Source: Alteromonas_E sp965248545 (GTDB lineage Bacteria; Pseudomonadota; Gammaproteobacteria; Enterobacterales; Alteromonadaceae). From it: DNA of 64,000 bases. Position numbers and translations under genes: made by a program. The notes beneath the pieces are model-generated. The model saw only the letters and a list, made by a program, of their open reading frames with translations, was not told where the DNA came from and ran no database searches. Positions 1-9,545 of the stretch are shown here, one piece after another. The DNA is taken from assembly GCA_965248545.1 (NCBI GenBank), contig OZ252110.1, positions 1,178,001 to 1,242,000 of the forward strand, given 5' to 3'. Position 1 is the first letter of the stretch. Every line of letters begins with the position of its first letter.

Positions 1-770
1 CCTAGGGGATAAATACCTGCTTCGTTCATGGTGTTGTAGGTATAGATTTTGTCCCAATCTGCATCTTCATCAGGCGCCCGTCGAACGAGGATGTTGCGTT
101 CTCCCGATTGATAATCCAACGAAATACCAACACGTAGTCGGCCTTGTCTGTCGGTTATCCAGTCACGCACTTGCATTTTGCCCTTTTCGATCCGACTACG
201 ACGACTGGTGTTGACGTTGATCTTATACACCGATGGCATATTGGGCCGCTCTAAATCCACCGCGACCATGATGTGGTCAGGATCACCGGGTAGCCAGTCA
301 ATCACATCGTCCTGAAACTGTGAAACATGCCCGCCAATCACTCTAGCGGTTGAACCTTTGGGTTTAATGAGTAGACGTGGCTCGCCACCATTGAAGGCCA
401 TCGCATACATGCGCGTTTCGTAAAATTTAGTGTTTCTCGCCCTCGATTCATATCGAGCACTGACAATCAGGGTTTCCTCATTGGCCCATCTATACCAGTT
501 TATTTTTATCGAACGATTGTCTGATTGCAGCAGAAAGTGGCGCTCCCCAGTAACTAAATCTACCGTACCGAGCAGGGTAAGCGGTTCTGCCGAATCGCGA
601 TTGTGAATAAAAGCGATCTTGGTACCCAATGGGGAAAGCCTGGGTTTTTCAAATTGTGGTAGGTGACTGAAGCTGCTATTCGGCAAGGGTTCTGCTAAGC
701 TGTAAAAAGCACACAGAGAGAAAAAAGCCACGACAAGGCGAACAGTTCGCCCGTAGAGTTGTCCATTCAT
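1..770 (-). CDS. S9-type (prolyl oligopeptidase-like) peptidase, N-terminal part
   Basis: The reading frame is open from an ATG at 770 to the left edge, so about 256 N-terminal residues are present and the catalytic end is missing. The protein starts with a signal-peptide-like stretch (residues about 8-26, ending in LAEP). It continues with beta-propeller-type text such as FEKPRLSPLGTKIAFIHN and repeated strands with Trp/Asp turns (WYRWANEETLIVSA, DWLPGDPDHIMVAVD). This is the usual look of the propeller in periplasmic alpha/beta-hydrolase peptidases of family S9. The Ser-Asp-His triad would lie outside the window. It is transcribed divergently from tamA with a gap of about 110 bases. Another TolB-like propeller protein is possible. 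Confidence 0.7.
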   Translation of the reverse strand, partial: MNGQLYGRTVRLVVAFFSLCAFYSLAEPLPNSSFSHLPQFEKPRLSPLGTKIAFIHNRDSAEPLTLLGTVDLVTGERHFLLQSDNRSIKINWYRWANEETLIVSARYESRARNTKFYETRMYAMAFNGGEPRLLIKPKGSTARVIGGHVSQFQDDVIDWLPGDPDHIMVAVDLERPNMPSVYKINVNTSRRSRIEKGKMQVRDWITDRQGRLRVGISLDYQSGERNILVRRAPDEDADWDKIYTYNTMNEAGIYPL

Positions 771-883
771 ACATCATTCCTTTTCATATGGCGGCTGGTT
801 ACAATACGTCATGTAACGCGCATCAACGTTCTTGCCAAAAGATTAAATCAAGCAAGAAGCAGCATTGACACAGGGAACTATCG

Positions 884-2626
884 TTGACGATCCAAAAGCA
901 AAGATCAATCCACTCGCGCTATTTTTTGCGCGCCTGTCTGTTTTTGTGCGCTTTGTTTTTTACCAACGGCCTTTTCGCAACTGAATATCGGATATCGGGG
1001 GTAGAAAACAGTGAAATCGAAGCAAACATACGTTTGCATTTAGCGGGGCTCGACGTCGATACCAGCTTGGTACCTGCACGCCTTTGGCAAGCGCCTGTTG
1101 AACAAGCCGTCAATCAAGCGATTCAGCCTTACGGGTATTATTCAGCACAAATGGCAGTGTTTGACGATACCGACTTCGTCAGTATCAATTTACACTTAGG
1201 TAAACCGTTAATCATTCAAAACCTAACGTTGCAAGTGATTGGCGAGGGGCGCACAGACGAATGGTTTGCAGAACGCTTCCAACAGTTCCCCATGTCGGTG
1301 GGCGAACCGTTACTTCAACACCAATACGATAGTTTTAAGTCCGATATGTTAGCTACGGCGATTTCGCGCGGTTACTTTGACTTCAAGTGGCAAGCGGCTC
1401 GACTCGATCTAGTGCGAGAGCGCCAACAAGCCAACGTTGCATTGGTGGCTCAATCCGGGCCGCGTTATAAAATTGGGGAACTTCGCGTGTCAGGCGATGC
1501 CATTGCCCAAGAAATCATTCAGCGTATCAATCCACTGACCGTTGGGCATTATTATCTCGCCCAAGATATCAGTGAGTTCAATCGTTTACTCAACCAAACC
1601 GGCTACTTCCAACGCGCAATCGCTCGGCCACTGGTCTCTGAGGCCGAACAACAACACGTTCCCATTGAAGTGACTGTTATACACAAACCTCGAGATTTGT
1701 TCGATGTGGGCGCCGGGGCGTCGACTGATATTGGCCCGCAGTTGAGCATCAAGTGGCAGCGTCCATGGGTAAACAGCCGCGGCCACAGTATCTCCACAGA
1801 AGGCTTTGCCTCTAAACCCGAACAACGGATCGCTAGCACCTACCGGATCCCAAAAGCGGACGTTAACAATGACTACGTCAGCGTCAAATTAGAATTTGAG
1901 CGCACTAACGATCGCGATAATCGCAGTGATAGCGCCAGCTTGGGAGTGCAACGGTTTTGGCGACCAGAAGATTCCGACTGGCGCCACAGCGTATTTTTGC
2001 GCTACCAAAACGAAACATTCAAGCAAGGCAATACGCCATCTCAAACAACCAATTTAGTGCTACCGGGTTATAGCATCAGTGGCTATCGCGCCAGAGGTGG
2101 CTTAGATATAAATTGGGGTAATCGCACCATAGTAACCCTGGAAGGTGGCGCCACAGAGTTGCTGTCGGATATTGATATCACTCGGGTTAGCGCCCAAACC
2201 AAATGGATAAGGACGTTTGATCAACATCGCTTTGTGGCACGCGCCGAAGTCGGTGCTGTGGCGAGTTCTGATTTCGATCGCGTGCCAACGAGCTTGCGTT
2301 TTTTCGCTGGGGGTGACCAAAGTATCCGCGGCTTTAGCTATCAAAGTATCTCCCCGCGTTCTGCCGACAATAAACTGCTAGGAGCGAAGTACCTAGCAGT
2401 TGTAAGTCTCGAATATGCCTACCCTATCGCTGATAATTGGCGCCTCGCAACTTTTGTTGATACCGGTACCGCCACCAACAAGTTCGAAGAAGATTTGGCT
2501 TGGAGTACTGGGCTAGGGATACACTACTTGTCCTTCATTGGTCCGGTTCGGATCTATCTGGCAAGAGGAGAGTTTGAAGGTGACACCAGTTACAAATTAC
2601 ACTTTTCAGTCGGGCCAGAATTATGA
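884..2626 (+). CDS. tamA: Translocation and assembly module outer-membrane subunit TamA
   Basis: Omp85-family outer-membrane protein that works with TamB in outer-membrane protein insertion and envelope homeostasis. The 580 residues hold a signal peptide (about 10-32, ending in LFATEY), three POTRA-like segments up to about residue 265, and a C-terminal 16-strand-type barrel. The barrel contains the Omp85 signature around residues 470-485 (FFAGGDQSIRGF) and ends in HFSVGPEL. The start is a TTG at 884 with an AGGGA Shine-Dalgarno seven bases upstream; no suitable ATG lies nearby. The stop overlaps the tamB start (ATGA), which implies translational coupling. Length and order match the tamAB operon of proteobacteria. 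Confidence 0.93.
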   Translation: MTIQKQRSIHSRYFLRACLFLCALFFTNGLFATEYRISGVENSEIEANIRLHLAGLDVDTSLVPARLWQAPVEQAVNQAIQPYGYYSAQMAVFDDTDFVSINLHLGKPLIIQNLTLQVIGEGRTDEWFAERFQQFPMSVGEPLLQHQYDSFKSDMLATAISRGYFDFKWQAARLDLVRERQQANVALVAQSGPRYKIGELRVSGDAIAQEIIQRINPLTVGHYYLAQDISEFNRLLNQTGYFQRAIARPLVSEAEQQHVPIEVTVIHKPRDLFDVGAGASTDIGPQLSIKWQRPWVNSRGHSISTEGFASKPEQRIASTYRIPKADVNNDYVSVKLEFERTNDRDNRSDSASLGVQRFWRPEDSDWRHSVFLRYQNETFKQGNTPSQTTNLVLPGYSISGYRARGGLDINWGNRTIVTLEGGATELLSDIDITRVSAQTKWIRTFDQHRFVARAEVGAVASSDFDRVPTSLRFFAGGDQSIRGFSYQSISPRSADNKLLGAKYLAVVSLEYAYPIADNWRLATFVDTGTATNKFEEDLAWSTGLGIHYLSFIGPVRIYLARGEFEGDTSYKLHFSVGPEL

Positions 2627-5600
2627 TTTGGTTGCGCAAGGCCCTACTCGTTTTCGTTATATTTTTTGGCTTGCTAGCACTCACCGCAACCATAGCGGTT
2701 AGTGGGCTTGGTTCGGCTACTCTGGTGCGTTTCGCAGTTGATAAAATTCCTTCACTAGAAGTTGATAAGATAGAAGGTGGGCTTAGTTCAACACTTAAAC
2801 TACAGGGGATTAAATTTCACGCACAAGGCTTAAAAGTTGACAGTAGCAGCCTGTCCCTAACACTGAGGTGGCGGTGCTTCTTGCAGTTTGCAGTGTGCGC
2901 AGACCAGCTTTCTATTGCAGGCCTAACAATTGACATTCGTGACACCCAGAGCGAGCCGGAATCCCTATCGGAGCAGGAACATAGCCTGCTCCGGTTGCCT
3001 ATGTTGATTGCTGTTGAGCAATTGTCACTCCGTGATACTCGATTAACCCAGGCGGGCGCTCAACGTCTAACGATAGACACACTGAATACTCAACTGCGTG
3101 CTTATCAACGGATTCGATTAATCAATACAGATATCTCGTCAATGCAAGTGCACTTACCAAGAGATGAAGCGCCCCCCACAGGCACGCCGGAGTTGTCTGC
3201 AATTGCGCTACCTGACATATTCGTGCCAATTGCACTAGACCTTGAAAACCTTGCGCTGCGCAATGTGACACTGATTCAGTCTGAACAGCACAAACAAAAC
3301 TTTGCCATCGCTTCAACGGCATCCGTATCAGGAACAAGTATTGTCATAGATTCACTCAGAGTTGAGCATGAGCTAGGGAAACTGGAGGCAAAGGGAGCGC
3401 TTAATACTGAGCTCGGCTACCCCCTTGATCTGGACCTGTCGATTGACGGCAAACTCGATGCAGCCAACCCAATTCAAACCTCTTTAGAATTGGGCGGCAG
3501 TTTGACTGAGCTAACACTCAACGCGGCTGTCACCCAGCCTATTGTGGCCAGCCTCGACGCTCAACTTCAGCCATTGAGTGCTGAGCGCTTTATAGACGCC
3601 GAACTGAACTGGCACGCATTTAAATTCGCGACCTTCATTGACTCAGAATCATTAAGCGATAGCAAGGTCGCTGCAGGGCAACTGAACATCTCCGGCGATT
3701 GGCAAGACTACCAAGTTACGTTAAATACAGAGATTTCCACGCCACAGTTGCCGACCGCAACCACGATTGATCTATCGGCCAGTGTTAATGCTCTCTACAC
3801 CAATATCGAACAACTGACGTTATCCATACTCGATGGCGAGATTGTGTCACATGGTCAACTGGTACATGACGACGTGTTTAGTTGGCATATCAACACGCAA
3901 ATTCAAGATCTTCGTCCCGGTCTACTAAACGAAGATCTACCGTCGAAATTATCAGCTGAACTTGAGTATGACGGTCAATGGTTTGCGGATGCACTGAATG
4001 TCAATGTGCCGACCTTAAGTATCGAAGCGATTCAACAGGGCGAACCGTTAGAGGTCTCAGGTAGCGCAGCATTCGCTGGTCATGCGGGAGTAGCGGTTTC
4101 TACATTGAAGGTGTCGCATCGCGATAATAGTATTCAAGGCTTTATTCGCATCCTTACTGAACGCCGGGTCGATGCAGACTTGATTGTTGCGATAAGCGAA
4201 TTAGCCGATACGGTGCCAACTTTAGCGGGCAGTATGCGCGGTAACATATTGGTCTTTGGCGATATCCATAACCCGAATGTTGACGGCCAGTTCAACATCA
4301 GTCAGCTCGCTGTGGCAAATGAAGCGATTCGGACATTGATCGCTGAGACTGCAGCAATCAAGTTATCTGGCGATAGCGCTACACCAACGCTAATGGCTAA
4401 AGTCGAGAATCCTTTTTCTTCAGTGGATATCAGTGTTGCCATCGATCGACAAACTGAGCACTGGTCCCTCGAGCCACAGCAATGGGAAATGCGCTACAAG
4501 AACACCGGGTTTTCATTGTCATCTTATGAGAGCATTGCTTTAACACCCGCAGAACTTCAACTGCAGATCGCCGAGTTGTGCTGGCAATCTTTACAAAACA
4601 GTGAGATATGCTTAGAAGATTTAAACTATTTGAATCAAATTGTCTCGGGTGAAGGTCGTGTGTCAAATCTGTCAATCGCTGATCTTGAACCCCTGTTAGA
4701 AGATAGACTGGGCTTAACCAGTCCAGATGGCCAGATCAACATGCGCGTTAGTGGTCAATTTGATCCCGAAAATGGATTGCAAGTGCATGCATCTGCAAAC
4801 ATAGGTTCTAGTCTTTGGGTTGCGCGGAACATTGAAAAGCCCTATGAATGGCAATTAGATCAACTCACCGCAGATGTGGTTTACCAACAACAAAGCGCTC
4901 AATTTAACCTGGCGGTTTCAAGCGAAGCGTTTGGCAATGCCTCCGTTAAAGGCCAATTAGACAAACTCGCAAACTTCGAAAACAATCCAATTGAGGCCGA
5001 GATAACGCTCGACCAATTTAATCTTGCACCGCTAGCATTAATGAGCACTGATGTTAACGAACTACGCGGACAAGCGAGCGCAGACTTATCGATTTCAGGA
5101 AACCTTCAGCAATTGCTCTTACACGGTGATTTTAAGCTGAATAGTGAGATAGTCGATATCGAACATGCTCCTGCAGTAATCACCAATTGGTATGCGGACG
5201 TCCAGTTTGAGGGGCAAAGTGCGCGTTTCGATTCCACTTACACACTCGGAAAAGGTGATGGCATGGCCAAAGGCAGATTGCAGTGGCAACCTGACCTAAA
5301 CCTCGCGTTCGAAGTTAAAGGAGAAAACCTCACTGCCGAGCACAACAACATTGCCCTTCAGTTATCGCCTGATCTCAATGTTGTATTCCGCGATAACAAT
5401 CTGAGTGTTGACGGCAGCCTCACCGTTCCGAAAGGTTTAGTCAAGATTGACAGTTTGCCACAAAGTGCTGTTACCACCTCAAATGATGTTCATCTTCGCG
5501 GTGAACCGCCCCCCACTTCGCTGGTTAAAACCGCCCACTTGGATGTGCTGTTGAGTATCGATCCGGAGCAGTTAGGCGCCGTTCAAATTGACGCCTTCGG

Positions 5601-6303
5601 GTTAGAGTCCAATCTCAGTGGGCAGCTACAAATCAAAAATCAGCCAAGCCTGTCCGGCTTTGGAACGCTGAGTATCGGAGATGGAGAGTACCGTGCCTAT
5701 GGGCAAGAACTGTTGATCCGCACGGGAGAGATCCAATTCAATGGTCCTTTGAGTCAGCCACTATTGTATGTTGAAGCTATTCGCGATCCCGATTTGACCG
5801 AGGACAATGTAGTCGCCGGTATCCGCATTGACGGAATTGCAAACCAACCTAACATCGAAATATTTTCTGAGCCGGGACTCGACCAAGCTCAAGCATTGTC
5901 CTATTTGCTATCAGGCCGTGGTGAGATTTCCGCAGGCGATTCGGGCAATACCAATTACGCAGGCTTGTTGTTTGGATTGGGGGTATCGAGCAGTGAAACC
6001 TTGACCAATAACGTGGGTAAAGCCTTAGGGATTGAGCAATTGCGCTTGCAAACCAAAGGAAGCGGCGATGATACACAAATTACTGTGAGTGGTAAGCTCT
6101 CTGACGATTTGACGTTAGAATATGGTGTTGGCGTGGCGAATTCAGCTTCTGAGGTGCGGCTGCGTTATCAGTTGCTGCCCAAACTTTATCTCGAGGCTAT
6201 CAGCGGCTACTACAACTCTCTTCTTTTATACTATCGGTTTTCTCGTGGTTCCGTCACGGCTGCGCAAAACGAACAAGTACAGGAAGCCAACGCCATTGAA
6301 TGA
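2623..6303 (+). CDS. tamB: Translocation and assembly module inner-membrane-anchored TamB
   Basis: A very large AsmA/YhdP-like protein of 1226 residues. It has one N-terminal membrane anchor (about residues 7-28) and a long periplasmic beta-taco of repeated amphipathic strands. The C-terminal TamB (DUF490) domain covers roughly the last 330 residues and includes the segments DPDLTEDNVVAGIRIDG and SYLLSGRGE. TamB is thought to bridge inner and outer membrane with TamA and has been linked to phospholipid transport. The ATG overlaps the tamA stop by four bases. Family and length agree well. Confidence 0.93.
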   Translation: MIWLRKALLVFVIFFGLLALTATIAVSGLGSATLVRFAVDKIPSLEVDKIEGGLSSTLKLQGIKFHAQGLKVDSSSLSLTLRWRCFLQFAVCADQLSIAGLTIDIRDTQSEPESLSEQEHSLLRLPMLIAVEQLSLRDTRLTQAGAQRLTIDTLNTQLRAYQRIRLINTDISSMQVHLPRDEAPPTGTPELSAIALPDIFVPIALDLENLALRNVTLIQSEQHKQNFAIASTASVSGTSIVIDSLRVEHELGKLEAKGALNTELGYPLDLDLSIDGKLDAANPIQTSLELGGSLTELTLNAAVTQPIVASLDAQLQPLSAERFIDAELNWHAFKFATFIDSESLSDSKVAAGQLNISGDWQDYQVTLNTEISTPQLPTATTIDLSASVNALYTNIEQLTLSILDGEIVSHGQLVHDDVFSWHINTQIQDLRPGLLNEDLPSKLSAELEYDGQWFADALNVNVPTLSIEAIQQGEPLEVSGSAAFAGHAGVAVSTLKVSHRDNSIQGFIRILTERRVDADLIVAISELADTVPTLAGSMRGNILVFGDIHNPNVDGQFNISQLAVANEAIRTLIAETAAIKLSGDSATPTLMAKVENPFSSVDISVAIDRQTEHWSLEPQQWEMRYKNTGFSLSSYESIALTPAELQLQIAELCWQSLQNSEICLEDLNYLNQIVSGEGRVSNLSIADLEPLLEDRLGLTSPDGQINMRVSGQFDPENGLQVHASANIGSSLWVARNIEKPYEWQLDQLTADVVYQQQSAQFNLAVSSEAFGNASVKGQLDKLANFENNPIEAEITLDQFNLAPLALMSTDVNELRGQASADLSISGNLQQLLLHGDFKLNSEIVDIEHAPAVITNWYADVQFEGQSARFDSTYTLGKGDGMAKGRLQWQPDLNLAFEVKGENLTAEHNNIALQLSPDLNVVFRDNNLSVDGSLTVPKGLVKIDSLPQSAVTTSNDVHLRGEPPPTSLVKTAHLDVLLSIDPEQLGAVQIDAFGLESNLSGQLQIKNQPSLSGFGTLSIGDGEYRAYGQELLIRTGEIQFNGPLSQPLLYVEAIRDPDLTEDNVVAGIRIDGIANQPNIEIFSEPGLDQAQALSYLLSGRGEISAGDSGNTNYAGLLFGLGVSSSETLTNNVGKALGIEQLRLQTKGSGDDTQITVSGKLSDDLTLEYGVGVANSASEVRLRYQLLPKLYLEAISGYYNSLLLYYRFSRGSVTAAQNEQVQEANAIE

Positions 6304-6307
6304 AGCC

Positions 6308-6919
6308 ATGCACAGCGAACGGTATCGTGTTGCACGAACGCCGGTGGAAATCTGCTATGAGATTAAAAAGAGTCGTTTCATTGCAAGACTAGACCGGGTC
6401 TCTGACCGAGACCAAGCGATGCAAATGCTGGCTCTGGCCAAACAAGACTATCCAGATGCGCGACATCATTGTTGGGCATACCAACTTGGTAGGCCCTCAC
6501 AACCCACTTCGGCAGCAATGTCCGATGATGGTGAACCGAGTGGCACAGCGGGTAAACCGATACTTAATGTTATTCAACATAAAACATTGGGTGATGTGAT
6601 GGTTGTGGTCATTCGGTATTTTGGCGGCATAAAGCTAGGCGCTGGAGGGTTAGTAAGAGCTTACTCTCATGCTTGCCAATTGGCGTTCGATAACGTCACT
6701 ACAATCGAAAAAATTAACAAACAAGTCTTATCACTTCGCTGCGGTTTTGGTGAGGAACAAACCATTCGCCATTGGCTTACTCAATATGATGGCGACGTTC
6801 AAAAGGTCGATTACTCAGCACATGTGATCATGCAAATTGCATTGGAACATCACCATTTACCCGCATTTCATCGTTCTCTTGCATCACTCCCTCAAACGGC
6901 TGTTCTCGATAAGGATTAA
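6308..6919 (+). CDS. YigZ/IMPACT family protein
   Basis: Conserved cytoplasmic protein of 203 residues with the UPF0029/IMPACT N-terminal domain. The family motif DDGEPSGTAGKP is at about residues 75-86 and is followed by VVVIRYFGGIKLGAGGLVRAY, with a DUF1949-type C-terminal domain. Relatives are linked to translation or proteolysis control, but the molecular role in bacteria is not settled. I chose the ATG at 6308, four bases after the tamB stop. The longer frame to 6122 would overlap tamB by about 180 bases and adds sequence unlike the family. Probably the third gene of the tam operon. Confidence 0.88.
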   Translation: MHSERYRVARTPVEICYEIKKSRFIARLDRVSDRDQAMQMLALAKQDYPDARHHCWAYQLGRPSQPTSAAMSDDGEPSGTAGKPILNVIQHKTLGDVMVVVIRYFGGIKLGAGGLVRAYSHACQLAFDNVTTIEKINKQVLSLRCGFGEEQTIRHWLTQYDGDVQKVDYSAHVIMQIALEHHHLPAFHRSLASLPQTAVLDKD

Positions 6920-6925
6920 CAAGAA

Positions 6926-6950
6926 ATGAACTGGAGGCCCTCCAGTTCAT
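6926..6950 (-). terminator. Hairpin terminator between yigZ and the OsmC-like gene
   Basis: A perfect 11-bp inverted repeat (ATGAACTGGAG / CTCCAGTTCAT) with a 3-base loop lies between two convergent genes. Read on the minus strand it is followed by a T-rich stretch (TTTCTTGTT), so it fits termination of the minus-strand gene best. The T-tract on the plus side is poor. Confidence 0.65.
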
Positions 6951-6974
6951 CCTATCAATATTGCGCAGTTCGGG

Positions 6975-7571
6975 TTAGGCGCCAGATCGACTAATTGATT
7001 CTTTGCCGTTGTACACTAGGCGAGTAGCCCAAGGAATGGGGTTTCTCAATGCGAAATGAGCCATACAACCGTTCTCCGCTTCATTTAGCAGATCCTTGAT
7101 TTTTTCTTCTGGTTCTGGGCTTTCGATGAGCACATGCGTCTCAACCAGATCACAACCACCATCGGTCATATACCCGTGCTCGCGCATATGACCGAGATTA
7201 GTTCTAAACACTATACGTTGTTCCAATTTCAAACTGTCTACTTGAATTTTGCGGGCGTTCAAAATGTCCGTTAAGTGCGTCATTAGGCAAAAACCAATCC
7301 CTGCTGAGAAAAACGCTAACGGCGGAGGCGCGGTGTCTTCGCCGACGGGAGGTTGTTCGTCACAATATAATTTTACGGGACTAAAACCAGGAATGTTGAC
7401 AGAGACAACACCGGTTTTGCTCTGCATATTGCCGGCTTCAGCACTTAAATTCACTTCAAAGCGATAAGGTTCTGGATGCCGCGCTTTGGCAAATGTTGAA
7501 GGTTCATATTGAGTCGTTGCAGGCTGCTCACCGCTTAACTCACCGACGCGATAACGTTTTTCTTGAGACAT
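6975..7571 (-). CDS. OsmC family peroxiredoxin-like protein
   Basis: OsmC/Ohr-fold protein of 198 residues. Family members reduce organic hydroperoxides with a Cys pair, or have unknown substrates. The OsmC signature is visible around PPPLAFFSAGIGFCLMTHL, where one Cys sits on the central helix. A second Cys occurs in the segment NEAENGCMAHFAL, the expected place of the second catalytic Cys. The start at 7571 (MSQEKRYR) has an AAGAG ribosome site; the frame extends nine codons further to 7598 without support. It is divergent from an Lrp-family regulator. A dyad in the shared promoter region suggests control by that regulator, which is inference. Confidence 0.85.
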   Translation of the reverse strand: MSQEKRYRVGELSGEQPATTQYEPSTFAKARHPEPYRFEVNLSAEAGNMQSKTGVVSVNIPGFSPVKLYCDEQPPVGEDTAPPPLAFFSAGIGFCLMTHLTDILNARKIQVDSLKLEQRIVFRTNLGHMREHGYMTDGGCDLVETHVLIESPEPEEKIKDLLNEAENGCMAHFALRNPIPWATRLVYNGKESISRSGA

Positions 7572-7646
7572 AAAACACTCTTTTTGGTTGACTTGCACAA
7601 GATGAAAATAATACTGCTAAAAGCCTGACGAGAGTCATCAAAAGGC

Positions 7647-7675
7647 GATATCAAACCGATTTTTTTGGTGATATC
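7647..7675. promoter_or_regulatory. Dyad operator candidate between OsmC-like and Lrp-like genes
   Basis: Two 7-bp arms, GATATCA (7647-7653) and TGATATC (7669-7675), are spaced 22 bases centre to centre, about two helical turns. They sit in the divergent promoter region 20-35 bases before the Lrp-family start. This arrangement suits a dimeric regulator bound to one face of the DNA. No experiment supports it. Confidence 0.4.
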
Positions 7676-7710
7676 CTGCAGGTACTTCATATTTAGTGGC
7701 GGATACCATC

Positions 7711-8175
7711 ATGTTAAGCGAACAAGACAAGAAAATTCTCTCTACATTGCAAACGCAGGGCAGACTGCCGATTGTCGACTTAGCTAAACAGACGAACATG
7801 TCGGAATCAACGTGCTTGCGCCGCACCAAAGCATTAGAGGAAAAGGGTATTATCAAGGGGTATGCGGCGCTGTTAGATGAAGAAAAAGCGGGGTTTGGCG
7901 TCATGGCGTATGTTCAGGTTAGCATCAATCAGAACAACGAAGCTGCATTTGATAAATTCAAAACCGCCGTGCGGAAACACCCTCTGGTGCTGGAGTGCTA
8001 TTCACTCTCAGGCCAATTCGATCACCTAATGAAAGTCGTGGCGCGCAGTAACAAGGAGCTATCGCATTTTATCCTAAAAACATTGCGAACTTTTCCAGAA
8101 ATACGTGATGCACAAACGCTGTTCGTGCTCGACCAGGTAAAACACACTAATGAGCTACCTGTCGATTTGCCCTGA
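7711..8175 (+). CDS. Lrp/AsnC family transcriptional regulator
   Basis: A 154-residue feast/famine regulator. The N-terminal winged HTH covers residues 1-60 (LSEQDKKILSTLQTQGR, then LAKQTNMSESTCLRR). The C-terminal RAM/AsnC effector domain covers 65-145, with the gly-containing turn LSGQFDHLMKVV. Such proteins respond to amino acids and often control the adjacent gene, here the divergent OsmC-like gene. I prefer the ATG at 7711; a GTG at 7696 in frame adds five residues. The 3' end overlaps the convergent membrane-protein gene by 21 bases. Confidence 0.88.
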   Translation: MLSEQDKKILSTLQTQGRLPIVDLAKQTNMSESTCLRRTKALEEKGIIKGYAALLDEEKAGFGVMAYVQVSINQNNEAAFDKFKTAVRKHPLVLECYSLSGQFDHLMKVVARSNKELSHFILKTLRTFPEIRDAQTLFVLDQVKHTNELPVDLP

Positions 8176-8769
8176 TGTTCCACTAAGCTGGGCCAATTGC
8201 TGCTTTAAATCTTGTTCTTGCCGAATGAACTTTCGCTCACGCCAAGCTGCCCAGAACCACATTGGGATGAATAAAAGAAAGCCCAAAACAGCGCTTATAA
8301 TCGTTTTACGCTGCCACTCATCATGTGGCATATCATCATAGCGCCCGATAATTAGCCAAAATATCAATAGCATTAGCCATGAGGCCCAACAGCTGTGTTT
8401 CGTGATCCAAGCAATCCGAGCGTTATTGTGCGTTTGTGCAATCAAGACCTGTAAGAAGGTTGAGGTAGATTTGGATTGAAAGCGAATTTTGAGCACGTGA
8501 CGGCGCAAATACAGTAAATAGCCAGCAAAAACCCCACTGACACTAATGAATACCAGCATTCCATAGAAAAATGTTGCTGAAAAACGCTCTTTGACACTGA
8601 ACATCACGATATAGGCAAGAATAACCGCACCAAAGTCTAAACAGACATAAAACAATTGTTTCCAACGCATGCGGAACAGACTCGCCGTTAGCTTTTTAGC
8701 GTCGATGGCAGGCGTTTCTTGGCGCTGCCATAGCTCAGTTAATTGTTTGTCAAAATCATCCGATTGCAT
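8155..8769 (-). CDS. Putative membrane partner of the ECF sigma factor
   Basis: A 204-residue protein with about four hydrophobic segments: two around residues 38-86, then two around 128-172. It has a short cytoplasmic N-terminus and a charged C-terminal tail (WRERKFIRQEQDLKQQLAQ). It starts inside the upstream sigma-factor gene (14-base overlap), so the two are co-translated. Position suggests an anti-sigma factor or sensor. I do not recognise a zinc-binding anti-sigma (ZAS) motif, so the role is inference from context only. Confidence 0.7.
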   Translation of the reverse strand: MQSDDFDKQLTELWQRQETPAIDAKKLTASLFRMRWKQLFYVCLDFGAVILAYIVMFSVKERFSATFFYGMLVFISVSGVFAGYLLYLRRHVLKIRFQSKSTSTFLQVLIAQTHNNARIAWITKHSCWASWLMLLIFWLIIGRYDDMPHDEWQRKTIISAVLGFLLFIPMWFWAAWRERKFIRQEQDLKQQLAQLSGTSGQIDR

Positions 8770-9265
8770 GCATTTTGCTCTTTAACTGTTGTTTCGCTCG
8801 AGTGATTAACACGCCGACGTTCGATACGGTTAATCCACAGATTTCAGCGATTTCCTGATAACTTAACCCTTCCAATGACAAGGTTATAACCTGTCTCTGT
8901 GAGACGGGTAGTTGACGAACGTATTTAACCAAATTCCTCACCGCTTGTTGTTGCTCTACCTCAATATCAACACGATTGATACGATGCACCGCACTAGGCA
9001 TTAGATCACTGACCTCATCCCAATCCTCCTTGTGTGGTTCCTTGGCTTCCCGACTCACGTGAGTCACTGCGCGGTTGTGCGCTATTCTGAGGATGTAAGT
9101 CTTCACACTACTTTTTGCCTCAAAACGCTGCAATCCTTGCCACACAGCCAAACAAATTTCCTGCAGTAACTCTTGCTGCAAGTCACGATTAGCCTCGTAA
9201 GTCGCAGCCACACGAGAGAGCAATGTGCCATACTCGCGAATAATGGTTTCAAAATCGTAGTGCAC
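8756..9265 (-). CDS. ECF-type RNA polymerase sigma factor
   Basis: Sigma-70 family protein of 169 residues with region 2 at about 10-75 (LLQEICLAVWQGLQRFEAKS, then SVKTYILRIAHNRA) and region 4 at about 112-165 (LPVSQRQVITLSLEGLSYQE, then IAEICGLTVSNVGVLITRA). Regions 1 and 3 are absent, as in ECF factors. The frame opens with GTG at 9265. It is followed by an overlapping membrane-protein gene that is the likely regulator. The DNA upstream (9266-9545) is a divergent promoter region shared with a serine hydrolase gene. The regulon is unknown. Confidence 0.88.
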   Translation of the reverse strand: MHYDFETIIREYGTLLSRVAATYEANRDLQQELLQEICLAVWQGLQRFEAKSSVKTYILRIAHNRAVTHVSREAKEPHKEDWDEVSDLMPSAVHRINRVDIEVEQQQAVRNLVKYVRQLPVSQRQVITLSLEGLSYQEIAEICGLTVSNVGVLITRAKQQLKSKMHAIG

Positions 9266-9545
9266 GAGCGCGTTAACCTACCATTGCATTTTTAAAGCGA
9301 CTGGCAGATGAGCGTTCAAAACAACCCAATCATCGAAAAAGTACTTCACAGGAATTTGTAGTCCTCATTGAGAAAAAATCATTACAACTATTTTTGAAAC
9401 GAACCAATCACACTGCAACCTATTGCATGGAATCAGATACGCATTCGCCTAGTGAGGCGCATCATGACAGGTCGTTGAGCAGGTCCAAATATTTTTATAT
9501 GACGTATACTGAACTGTCGCTGAAAGTTTTCAAGGAAAATTAGAG

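Noticed and set aside
6122..6307. Upstream extension of the YigZ-family gene
   Set aside because: It overlaps tamB by about 180 bases and is unlike the family; the ATG at 6308 fits family length.
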